Source: Zerene cesonia
Lineage: Eukaryota; Arthropoda; Insecta; Lepidoptera; Pieridae
Direction: 5' to 3'
DNA length: 64,000 nt
Assembly (NCBI RefSeq): GCF_012273895.1
Contig: NC_052109.1
Location: forward strand, 2,418,001-2,482,000
Under the pieces are notes generated by a model. That model saw only the letters and a program-made list of their open reading frames with translations, made no database searches and had not been told where the DNA came from. Each line of letters begins with the position of its first letter. Positions within the stretch are counted from its first letter, which is position 1. This document shows, one piece after another, positions 1 through 11,758 of the stretch. Both the position numbers and the translations under genes were made by a program.

Positions 1-732
1 TAAACATAATGAAAAGTGTCTCTCATAAAACCATGTACAAATCCCGAATAATTAAAGGATTGTCTTTCTTTAACACGATTTTAATACAAATTTCAGGAGT
101 TCCCTTTATCCCAAGTTTCACAAACACAAAGAACGTTCATATATAATGATCGAATGTATATTTCAGCAATTTCGATATGAGACTCAACCCGTCTGATAAA
201 ATTTCGTCGGAATTTCATAATCTAATTGTCGTCAACCGATCAAACTCGCAATAAACCGATTTACGCCTCCCTAGCCCCGATTCAATTATATTTAGCCAAA
301 ATAAAATCGCTTAACCGAAAATACTAAACAAAATTTATTACGATACATGTCCGAATTTTGGCGGAGACATCGATTTTCATTAAAGACGCCAATGTTGTTA
401 GACGCGGGGTATGTTATATGCAAATTTGTTAACGTATAAGTAGGAGGGGGCTCGTTAAAGGGGTACTGATGTATACGGACCGACAACTTTCAGATAAAGC
501 ATAAATATATTGGTGTGAGTGTAGTTTTGGTCAAACTCGCGAATGTGGGCGGTCGCGCGCAAAATGCGGTATATGCTAAAATTATTAATCTTCTAATGTT
601 TATTTTATAGTTAGTTACAACACTGCTTTGAAGTAATTTTTAGACGGATTTCGCACAATATGAAACGTTTAAATTTGCGATATAATATTTTGGGGAATAT
701 CAATCATATGTGTAACTTCTGTCTTTACTTCA

Positions 733-800
733 TAATGAAGAGTTGTTTGTATGAACGCGCTTATCTCAGAAGCTACTGGACTGATTTAAAAATACTTCCA
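733..800 (+). repeat. Interspersed repeat fragment (GAACGCGCTTATCTCAG)
   Basis: AATGAAGAGTTGTTTGTATG, GAACGCGCTTATCTCAGAAG, TACTGGACTGATTTAAAAAT. Related pieces are at 61083 and 61943. The short open frame 660-1019 over it is not coding. Confidence 0.5.
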
Positions 801-3800
801 CCGTTGGTTACGTTCGTGATGTTTCTAGCGAAGCCAGGACGAACCGCTGATAATCATAATAAAAAAAAAATGCTATCTTACGTTACAAAATATCTTGGTC
901 AACTCTCTTGTATGAGCACAAAATCACAACTGATCAAAAGTATAAAAATATTCATACAACGTGAGAAAAATGTAAATCATCGATTTTCTCTACAATGGTG
1001 CGCCGTTAAATTTCCATAAAACTTAGAATAAAAATGGAATAAATTAGATAGTCAAGGGAGATGAAACCCTTAAGACCGGTCACCGTGAGATCAGTCGGTC
1101 AGAGATCAATTGAAATTATAATACGCGCCGTGTTCCCATAATCATGCATGCGTCGACCTTGGGTCAGTGTGAGCCCTATGACTTGACCCTTATACTAAAC
1201 TTGTTTATAGCTTCTTTGGGGGCAAATATTAGAAACTTAGAAAATACATTGTTAAACGAGAAATCCATCACAGTTAATTCGCATAGAATCTAAATCCTTT
1301 TTTACTAGCATTGCAAAAATATTGTAAAACAAAAAATATTTTTAATATGTTGCATCTGTTGAATCGGCATGTACTATAATCGACTGCTTGAATTCGTATG
1401 ACGGGAGTGAAGGCGGCTCACTTGAGGATAAATTGTACATGTGTGCTAGATTAAATGCACGCACACATTGATACACTTACATTGTATTTATTTAGCAGAG
1501 ATTGGATTCTGTTATAATATTTAGAACTGCGAATATTAATTATTACTTAATGAGTGCGGAATATGAAAGTGTCGATTACGATTGCGAAGTAATTAAAATT
1601 ACGCATCAGTGCAAAATTATTTCTGTTCTTTGAATGTTTTAATCAGTTTATATATAACCAATCATATATAATTCATTATTTTTTATAACGTTTCTATTTC
1701 CATACAAGATCCTTGGCTTAAAAAGGAAATTATTGTTAGTTATAAAAGTATTTTTTGTTCTAACCTAAGGAGTATTATGATCTATTTATAACTAACTATT
1801 CTCTAATTTCAATAAAATCTAAAACATATCATCTAAATCGTAATGATTTTCCCACTGACATCCCGAGTCCACTTATTACTGTAGCAGGATTCTGTATCTG
1901 AAGATTTAACGTATCTAATCCATGTGGAGTGTACGTGAGTGTGTGCGCTGTGTGTGTGTGCAAGGCGAAGTTAGATCGTCCACACTTTACCGCTGAGCCT
2001 CGATAGAAATGGTACAGTCGACTGAGTGAATGTTCTGATTGTACTAATTATTTATGTGGTTATTTGAGCATGACATTACCTATGTTTGATGATGAGATCT
2101 TTGAAAGATTTATACCTTAACTCTTTGATTATCGATGTATGAAAGGGTGTTTTTAACATAATCTTACATATGAGAAAGAAAGCGAATTATTTTTTTTTTA
2201 TTCAGACTTCTACAGATTTATGTTAAGGATATGACTTTAGAGTAAAATTATGGGGTAAATATCCTTGTATCAATCATGCGTTCATGATAATTAAGAAATT
2301 GAATTAGTTGCAGGATTGAACTAAATAAACGAAATTATAAACTAACTTTAGTCACTGAATAACATAAAAAATCATCTCCAATTATTACAAAACTGTACAA
2401 TAAACATATTTTAATGCGTATCGTCAAGCTCTCCTACGATTCTTACATCATCATAGCTAAGAACTTCGATTTCAGCATTTGGCTAGAGAATTTCGAGAAA
2501 CTGACTGCACTTTCGCCCGTGGGTGTACCCTGGTCAGCTCCTAACATCATTAATCTAACTTTCGTGCTACCCTTTATAATAGTTCGGTCGGTTCCCTCGG
2601 GCAGTGGGTGGGAGGGTAGAAGTAGGAGGGTACGGGGGTATATTAACATACGAATTTGGCCAACCTTCTTCTTGAGGGGGGTGAATTTAAGTTTCGCGTC
2701 GTGTATTGATCCAAAGCTTTACGTTAGTGAAATGATGCGTGGATCATGTTATGCGAAGTGAATTGTATATTGTGCGGCCATTTCTTGAATTTATATTGTT
2801 GATTCAATTAATTTTGCAATGTGCAAAATCATTTAGGAGGACATAAATGTTATTTCTTTTGAGCACAGTCTTAAAAAAAGTTTGTAATTAAAGGTACACT
2901 TGATCGAATCTAATAGAGCATTGGGTATGATTACAGAAAAAATAATTGATATAACAATATTTATGGGTATCTCGCACTGCAATATAATTATCCTATATAT
3001 CGTTGGTCATTTCTAGATATTACGGCAACACTAAAGGTGGTGGATTCAGATCGACGCCTTTTGATCTCAGCTCGTTTCGGTTCAGTGATTCTCTTCATAT
3101 CTAATGAACTGGACGTTTTATTGAGCAACAGAGTTTGCATCTGCAATGATATTAATAATTGCCAGTAAGCCATTATGTATTTGTTTTATTTGAAAGAGAG
3201 AAAGTACGTTTAATCACAAACACAATATTACGACATTTACTTACAACTAATGTAATTTATAATACAATAACATATTCAAATGAATAAAAGGTACTTCCAG
3301 AAGGAGCGTGTGCTTGTTTTTCAATATCAAATCTCTAGCTGAAGCGAAAATTTGCAATTGCGAGCACTGTCAACATCTATTCATTGCAATAAAAGCGTCC
3401 AAAAAGGGAACCCTCTTTGGAAAATCGTGGACATTTAAGAAGTTACGCGCCACGTAGCACCCTCCTATAACCCTGTCCCTCCTTTGACAGTCCCTTGAAT
3501 GCCTATTTTACATACTTCACTGATAAATCTTCACCCATATTTATTAAGCTCACGGATTTAATGGCGAATTTTTGGCGGATGCGTGTCGTACGAGCTATGT
3601 TAATATAATGCATTATAGTCCTTATTAGTAGTATAAATAGTGTTTTAATGAATGTTGATGGTTGTAACATATTATTTGTAAAGCGACTACAAGTTTAGGA
3701 AATTTGCGTAATATATATTTTATTATCTATGCCGCGCGGGTTCGTCGCAGGGTACAGACAAATCGAAGTCGAAGAAGCAAGCATAAGCGACAATTTCTAC

Positions 3801-4664
3801 ACCTTATGTGCTTTTCTCATACATAAACAATATAAATGTTAAGTATCAAATCTGTACAGTGATTTTGCCATCAATACCAAATGCCAATACATACATTCCT
3901 GCAAACTTTAACGTTTTTAATATTAGTAGCATAGTAAGATGTATAAAACAAGAAATGATCTTATAATTAAATATTAAATCTAAGTATTTTATTCTGGACG
4001 TGTGTAGAAAATATTTGTATTTTCTAAAACACTTGTTTTTGTGAATTTTTATTATACTACTAATTCGGTATTACCAAGCTGCTACTAATTTTGTACTTGA
4101 ATGAAGTATATCTATTACTTTTAGTACTTAATGAAGTCATAATTAATATTGTTAACGTATTTAAAATACAATGTGTATTCATATCTTTATTAAATGTAAG
4201 TATATAACGACCGTGTTCCATTGACTAGCATTCTATATTTAGTTTCTAAAGCTAATATAAGTTTCTATAGCCCATTCTGTTTTTTCGCAGAGTAAAAATT
4301 TTGACCCATTCGAGTCATATACACTTATATTGATTTTAGTGGTCAAAGCAATCACGGGCTACATCCACGTTTAACCAAACATTGTTTTACATAAGACTGT
4401 TCGCAAAAAACTATATAAACGCAATTATCAAACACATAAGCTTATCACCGGGTACCCATCCGATTACCCGCACACAAACAGCGACCCTTCCCTTAGATAA
4501 CTCTAAGATCGGCCGCACGCACTTCCCCTCTTTAATTGTGACTCCCGGATTTCATTATTGCCGTATCCTTGCACGACCCGCTTATCTTTGGAGTTCTGTG
4601 CGAGTTACGTTATATAATTCCTGGAAGAGACTTTAAATAACTGGTACCTACATTTATTTACTTA

Positions 4665-4700
4665 CTAGTCTCTGCCCGCGGATTAGGAAAATCTTCCGAA
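4665..4700 (-). mobile_element. Helitron-like terminal fragment
   Basis: CTAGTCTCTGCCCGCGGATT is recognisable. The rest is too diverged to place. Confidence 0.35.
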
Positions 4701-5387
4701 ACTTCTTGGTTATTTATTATGAAAGTTTTGAGCTTATGAATAAATGATGATACTAATTAGAATCTTATTCATCCTTACCTTAAATAAGAACTGGAATGTT
4801 ACCTCAATTACTGAAGTAAATACTTATTACTAGATATAAGTCAAATCGTGTTGATAAAGATGGTTAAAATTATACTTTTATACACCTAAGACTTAAATAT
4901 CGCTTTAGATTTAGTGTTCGGGCAGAACAACGTTTGCCGAGGCGAACTTATTGCTATTATGTGGAATCTATGAAATATCTGTATATCTTGATATTTTTTT
5001 ATTCTTATAGTATAATTTATAGGCTGTAAATATACCATAATTTGGTTCACTTTACTTGTTTTTTTATATGTTATTAAATTCAAATTCAAATTACATTTAT
5101 TTTCAAGAAGGTAGATACAAATAATAGATTTTACTACAATATTCTGCAAATATTAAAAATCGAAAATAATGATATTCATACTTAGTCATAAAATTGTTTC
5201 ACCATTAACCAGTTCGTCAGTCGCCTCCACCAATTTAAAATAACATCCACTTTCATGAGCAGTTAAAAAAGACAGCGCAGTAACACGATGTATTTAAGAA
5301 AAGTTTTCATCTAAATCCGGTTTTTCAGTATTTACATCCCGTTTCAAAGCTCCACGGCAAGTTGCGTAAAACATTAATACCTATGTA

Positions 5388-5409
5388 TGTGTGTGTGTGT
5401 GTGTGTGTG
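5388..5409. repeat. (TG)n microsatellite
   Basis: About 11 TG units followed by a GTGGGTGG stretch. Confidence 0.9.
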
Positions 5410-6438
5410 GGTGGTTGTGTTCGTCAATTTACGTAATTAGAAGGTTCGGTGTGTGGGTGTTGTTCACAATAGTTTACTTATATGGCACAGATGTTATCTT
5501 TTAAACGTAATACTCTTTGTATGATCAATATTTTTGTCAAAAATTATATCACGATAGGTTATTTGAATGTACGAATTCTGGGTATTTAAAATTGAAACAT
5601 AATTCGTGTATTTTGTTTGTATTTAGATACGGTTGTTTATTTAAAACTCAATTTACATTTATTTACTATTTCACGGATAGATATGTTGGTGTAATTATTT
5701 TAACACTAGTTTGTCGCCCTGGCTACAGCTATACATCAGTTTTTTATTAGTACTATAATTAATATTATTTGCACTTAGGTATGTAGAAAAACGATAAACA
5801 CTGTATTTAAAATGACTCACTTTGTTACGAAACAATGTGCCGAAAAGCTTAGTTGCGCTGTTAGATCGCAATAAAGATTATAATTAAATTCAGCCTCTAT
5901 TTCATGTGCAGTATGGTGTAGTTTGCTCTAGCAGCGTGTGCCTTTGTAAGAAGATCAGTACAAAGTAACACGTATTAGGGGACTAATGAATACCACAAGT
6001 CAGAGAGACAGGACTTGTGTTAACGGCTCGGTTTGGTTTTCAAGGCTTAACTATTCATGTTATCGATAGTCATAAACATAATTTAATTTAACGTATTTTG
6101 AGATATTTATTAACTAAATATAGTGAATTGAATAAGTAGGGGATAGGATTATTGGAAAAATATTGGTGTTGTACCTGACTGGCAAACTGGGTTTGGTTGG
6201 CTTTTGATAATTATTTGCTATGGCAATACTGATAAAATATATCAAATGTAAATGAACTATATGCATATTCATTTTGGAATATTTGGTATATTCGTTATAT
6301 ATAACGAATTAAGATTAAGAAAGAAAATTTATTTTAGCGGATAAAAAGATAGTGGAATATAATCTTTTCTAACATAATATGGCTCCGCCTGGTATATGTT
6401 GATCTTGGCACCTTCAATAAGGTAAGCAAATAATATAA

Positions 6439-6893
6439 TAGCGCGATAGTTCCGAAGACGCTAATCAAGTATTTTATATTTGATGATCCCTATGGGTTGC
6501 TTTAATCACTACATAGTATAAAACAAAGTCGCTTTCCCTGTCCCTTTGTCCATGTATGCTTAAATCTTTAAAACTAGGCAACGATTTCGATGTTTTTTTA
6601 ATGGATAGAGATGGATAGATTCAAGAGGTTTATATGTATAATACCATCTATTTAACTTCTCCGAAATTAACGCGTGCAAGGCCGTGGGCAAGGCTAGTAT
6701 GTAATTTTAAATTCAATATCATTGCATTATTAAACTAAGCGATTACCCTTTCAATAGAAGTTATAGCGCGGGAGAGGACAATTCAACAACCATCAGCCAG
6801 TATTTTATATTTGGATGATCCATATGAGCTTAATATGTAATTAAAATGTATATCAGTGTATTATTAAACTTGGCATTTACCTTTAAGGTGTGA
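6439..6893. repeat. Diverged tandem duplication (about 130 bp), first copy split by a Helitron-like element
   Basis: Copy 1 is 6439-6505 plus 6698-6758. Copy 2 is 6765-6893. Shared landmarks in order are TAGCGCG, AGTATTTTATATTTG-GATGATCC, TATGTAATT, GTATTATTAAACT-type sequence and TTACC. The duplication predates the insertion. Confidence 0.65.
6506..6697 (+). mobile_element. Helitron-like non-autonomous element with empty-site evidence
   Basis: The element begins 5'-TCACTACATAGTATAAAAC and ends ...CAAGGCTAG-3'. It lies between A (6505) and T (6698), with no target duplication. A diverged neighbouring copy of the target (6765-6893) lacks the insertion and reads ...CTTAATATGTAATT. This shows that the insertion point is the A|T dinucleotide. 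These are Helitron rules: 5'-TC, 3'-CTRR, A|T target. The same family in minus orientation is at 10342, 20959 and 33224. Confidence 0.78.
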
Positions 6894-9351
6894 AATGGTG
6901 TGCGAGGAGCAATGGCATTGCTATGGCGGGAAAGGCACGCGGCAACATGTCTGACTTAGGGCTGCCTAGGTCTGAATAAGCCCTTGGTTTTTTCTAAACA
7001 ACGCAAGTCAAACTGCTTTTGGGTTTTGGAAGATGTAGCCATAAATAGAATAAACTGGCAATATAAACTACTTAAATGAGAAAAAAGGTTTCATAACGCT
7101 TAAAACAATAACTCTTTTTATGTGGATCGAAAGAAATAAGGAATTTTGATTAAACTGTACAGTATATTATATGCAATACTTTTTTTCATTCATTCTATAG
7201 ACTTAATCAATTGCTGAATTTTTCATTCACGGTTCTCTTTCGTCTTATGTTTATGTAAGGAGTTTTGACATACATAGCAAAACATCGATAGCACGAATTA
7301 AACTTATCTTTATAGTAGAAACCTATGTATTTCGTTTAGAATTTAGAAACTCGTAGCCCTGTGCGAAGCGAATATCTCGCGAACCCGTTGTAATTGAAAA
7401 CATACTGTGTTCCGGCAGTTTTAATCGTCCCGACGTAATGCGATGCGCACGATATGCTATGCGATTTATTTGCCGACCCATCGGGTGCCTAGTTTTGATT
7501 AGTGAATAGGCGTGATTTAATTGCGTGTAGTTTTCTTACTGCAATAGAACAGCAGTGCTATTAACTTCACTTTTCGGTGAAAACCGTTTTATAATAAACG
7601 CGGTGAATCCAAAAATAAGAAGATTCGTCGAATTTTTAACATTCATAGATAATTTGGACATAGATACAACAACATAGATAATTTGGACTCGTATCCGAGT
7701 AAGAAGCGTCAAAATCCTATCAATGTAAAAAACAAAAAAAAAACTTAATAGATTTCGTTTCTAAATTAGACCCAGTCAGCGAATAATAATCTAATTTGAA
7801 TACACAGCCTTCATTACTTGCCGCAGAAATGCGCTAAATATCCCAACTGAAATAATGTAACAAAATTCCGCTTAAAATTCGGCTGCACGCTCTAAACTAA
7901 CATTACATAAGTGTTTGAAACTAACATTGTATATAGTGAACGGAATAAATACTGTTCAGAACTTCGCATCGTGCTTAGGTAATTGCTAAACCTAGCGTGA
8001 GCGCTTTTTACCACAACATTACTGCAACTTCTAGCAAAAGTTGGGAACAGCTGGGAACTGGTACTCCAGCGGAACTGGAACTTTGTAGACTACATAGAAA
8101 CCACAAAGGTACGTATCAGCGCATCAACGCTATCTGCTTTTGAATGCAAATGAGTTGGAAAAGTCCGCTGGCGCAAGAAAACTAATATAACATGGCGCTG
8201 ACGGTCGCGCTCGTTGGTTTGTTGCTTATAATAAATTCAGTTCTAAATAACACAGTTTCAACCTACCACTTTATATTATATTTTACTTGAGTTTGTTCAT
8301 ATATTATGACTTTGTTCCTATATCATAATTATTAATTAAATCATAGAGTCAAGATAAGAAAAATACTCTTCATTGTAGTGTTTTATCTCTGCCAAAATTG
8401 GTCTCTTCAAATTCTCAATTCATTAATATTTGAAATTATGATTAGTTTCGCATGTAAAGAAATTGTGATTAAATGACGAACGAAGCAACGGAAACGTACG
8501 TTATTCATTCATGGTCAAAATTATTCAAAAATTCTGAAATGACAAGAAGACAGACAAATGATCATGAAGGATACCTCAGTGAAGGGAAATTAAAATTCTT
8601 ATATAGTATATTATTATTGAATAGATAATACATATTGAACAAACTTTTAATGTACGTAAGAAAAACAAATTGCTAGGAATATTGAATTTTGCTGTACCAT
8701 CTATGGGTTCGATATACTAATCAACGTAAGGTTGCTTAAAATTTGTCTCACACGTAAAAAATAAATTACGTTCTTAGATAACTTGCAAATGTAATCGATC
8801 GATGATATCTGAGGCACCCTCTTCCCATCTTAATTCGGGTTCACTGACCTCAGGACCCTTTACGATTAATGTCCAAGGGGTCGAAGAGACTTGCTAATAC
8901 AGTAAAATTAAGATGACCCTCCGTAACCCCTGACACCCTAGAAGAATGGCCATAAAACAAATGGTCTAATGACGGTACTTTATTGTCCGGGTCCTATTTC
9001 CTTAGATTAATGTATATAAATGATTAAATGTATACTATGTAATTAACTCGGCACTGCTGTAACGTTATATTGTGGCTACAATTACTTTTTGTACAGCGTT
9101 GAGTAATAATATGCTGTTAGTAATGAACCTAATAGAGGTTTGGTGTTACTTGATGCTTATAATTTTTAGTTGAGTTTTTTTATTATGAGACGTTTGATAG
9201 ATCTGATTTAGATGGAAATCAACCTTAGACGTAATTCAATCTATCTCTGTAGAAGTTCAATTTTCTGCTGCTAAATCTTATCAGATCTCAGATCTCAGAT
9301 CTGATATGTAGGTATGTAGGTACACATCTTAGTTTAGTTAATAGGACTAAA

Positions 9352-9650
9352 AAATCGCATCGATCAAGTCAAAGTCGGATTCGCGGCAATAAACGTTTCA
9401 TATAAATACGCTAAAATGGAACTGCTAAAAAAGGTGCTCGCTCTATTTATAATCGTGCTAAGTTAACTTTGATTTTCAATAATATATCTCCGAATCTTAT
9501 GCTTAATAGCTGCATCAGATACATCATCCATGACAGCCAGAGCCTGGTGACAGACGGACGGATAGATAGACAAAGAGAAGTTTTTTTACAAGGGTTTCTG
9601 TTTTATCCTATGGGTACGGTACGGTACGTTACGGTAATCCTAAAAAATCA
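9352..9650 (+). repeat. Old interspersed repeat (GACAGACGG...GGGTACGG...CCTAAAAA)
   Basis: AATCGCATCGATCAAGTCAA at one end, CAGACGGACGGATAGATAGA in the middle and CCTATGGGTACGGTACGGTA...ATCCTAAAAAA at the end. This matches a repeat widespread in Lepidoptera. A local TACGG expansion lies at about 9614-9634. Confidence 0.5.
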
Positions 9651-9805
9651 TATATAATATTTTGTTGTAAATATAAATGCTTACTTGAATTCAAGCCATA
9701 TTAGCATATGAAAAATAGCTCATATTTAAAGTGACAGCACCAAATTATTTGAACTTGTGTATAACTCTGGAATTACATCTTGCATCTATATTTTCTTCGA
9801 ACAAC

Positions 9806-9900
9806 TCAAACTCAAACATTTATTCATTCAACTAGACTTCTTATAGAAGCGCTTTTGAATCGTTATATTACACAGTTATAACATTTACTACAACATACAA
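9806..9900 (-). repeat. Interspersed repeat end (CTTCTTATAGAAGCGCTTTTGAATC)
   Basis: CTCAAACATTTATTCATTCA, then AGACTTCTTATAGAAGCGCT. A related piece is at 53703-53755. It resembles the 3' end of a lepidopteran retroelement read in reverse. Confidence 0.45.
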
Positions 9901-10341
9901 CCATCGTTAAAATAATACCATTTAAACATTAAATATTAGAATCGTATAACATATTCCTCAATTAAAGCCTTAAATAAAACAATAAGACATACTCTGATCA
10001 CGAATGGTACGCAATTTGTCATGGTACCTACATTTGAAGAAGCTACAGAAAATTTTACAAAAAACTAAGAAATCATAATAGAAATAACACTTACAATTCA
10101 AATGCTAAAGCGAAAACTATTGCAGTATGCTCATGTATTTTATATGGAAATTGGCTGCTGCCTCCGGCGGAAGCAGGAAGTAATCTCGACACGGGTTCTG
10201 TAGCTACTCCTTTCATGGGATAACGGAGATTAATAATAAGAATTTGCTTTAAGACTGGCCTTGTGAATATGAAAGTACGGAATTAAATTTACAACTGCAC
10301 GCTTAGGAATAATTTCTTATAATTGAGTGTTTATAATTAAA

Positions 10342-10523
10342 CTAGCTTTTGCTCACGGCTTCGCACGCGTTTAATTCGGAGTTTAATAGATGTTATTGTA
10401 CATATAAACCTTCCTCTTGAATTACTCTATCTATTAAAAAATAACCCATCAAAATCCGTTGTGTGGTTTTAAAGATAAAGCTTACAAACAGAGTCGGGAA
10501 GCGTGCTTTATACTATGTGGTGA
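10342..10523 (-). mobile_element. Helitron-like element, same subfamily as 6506
   Basis: On the + strand it runs from CTAGCTTTTGCTCACGGCTT to TACTATGTGGTGA and is flanked by A and T. On its own strand it reads 5'-TCACCACATAGTA...AAAAGCTAG-3'. Confidence 0.7.
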
Positions 10524-10560
10524 TAGTGCATATAAAGACAATATTTTTAATATATTAATA

Positions 10561-10600
10561 TTGACTTTTAATACATAATATTGACTTTTAATACATAATT
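10561..10600. repeat. 20-bp direct duplication
   Basis: TTGACTTTTAATACATAATA is repeated head-to-tail, with one difference in the last base. Confidence 0.8.
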
Positions 10601-11556
10601 TTCAGGAGTTTTCAACCCGTATAACGTCGTTAATGAAAGTATATAGAAATTTGCAAAAAGAGTTATGTTCTCGAGTATAAAAGTATACAATTGTGTACGT
10701 AAAGCTATACGCCTTTCCAAGAAAATAACTCATACCTGACACATAATACATTTTCCCGAAAACATGGCAAACGCAGTTGCTACGCACCTACAAACTTATA
10801 TAAAATTTTCGGGTATGTTAAGTAAACGATAATTAAATTGGATTCAAGGCCCTCCCGTTGCCAGTTGTTATTTGTGAGGGAAACAAAGGCCTCCCTTACT
10901 ATTGGGCTGTTTGGATTGCAACTAAAATTAGTTTTGCGACCCTTCGCGGAATGAAATTAGTACCCCCAGACGTATTTTACTTAAGTACACGTATATGAAT
11001 CTTTTATGTGAACGTATCTTGCTAATGGATACGACTGTAAAACATTTAATCTTAATTCAGACATTTGAAATACGACACATAAAGATATAAGAATTCTATG
11101 AAAAAGTACATCGTGGTTTTTCATTCTGTCAAATCTCTACCACTATTCTTTCAGCTTTGAGCCGTATTGCCAACACTGTATTCCATTTATTATTTATGAT
11201 TCACCGAATAAAATCATGTATCTCACCACACACAATCTATAGACAATCGCTCTACAAAAGACAAAGGAATAGAGTATAAGGTAGTCTATGCCCACTTTAA
11301 TTGTCTTTCAGTTGTGAGTCATAGAAATGCTAGTAGGTATTGTCTTATTAACTAAAGACTGAAGTGCCTACGCTCCTCCCTCTGCCTAGATAGGTATTCA
11401 ATTTTCCTACAGTAGCCTTTTGTTTTGATAAAGGACATCGACCACAAAGATGGCTTCTAGGCTTTCACACACCATTATTATAACGTTAATTGTTCTGTTC
11501 GGATTGTACATATGTATGCATGTTATTAAAATAACGGTTTCTTGATGAATGTGATA

Positions 11557-11758
11557 TCCTATTAATATTATAAATGCGAAAGTTTGTAAGCATGTGTGTG
11601 TGTGTTTGTTGCTCTTTCACGCAAAACCTGCTGAACCGATTGCAATGAAATTTGGTATGTAGACAGCTGGACAACTGGAATAACATATAGGCAACTTTTT
11701 ATCCCGAGATTCCTACGGCATACGGACTTACGCGGGTGAAACCGCGGGGCGCAGCTAA
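11557..11758 (+). mobile_element. Lep1-type Helitron-like element
   Basis: A|TCCTATTAATATTATAAATG at the start, the conserved TTGCTCTTTCACGC, GAACCGATTGCAATGAAATT and CTGGACAACTGGAATAAC, and ...GCGCAGCTAA|T at the end. Length and ends match the abundant non-autonomous lepidopteran family known as Lep1. Confidence 0.75.

Larger units (their letters stand above)
1..6438. other. Non-coding region with regulatory-looking islands
   Basis: No convincing exon on either strand. It has AT-rich background with GC-richer, low-repeat islands at about 1030-1230, 2430-2740 and 3380-3610. These have mixed composition and open frames on both strands without protein-like content. Repeats inside it are listed separately. 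Confidence 0.5.
6894..10341. other. Non-coding region
   Basis: AT-rich. A GC-richer, non-repetitive island at about 8795-8990 looks like conserved regulatory DNA. Three AGATCT palindromes lie in tandem at 9281-9303. No exon signals stand out. Confidence 0.5.

Noticed and set aside
2414..2761. Overlapping frames on both strands in a GC-richer island
   Set aside because: Both strands are open because stops are rarer here. Neither translation looks like protein. Treated as a possible regulatory island.
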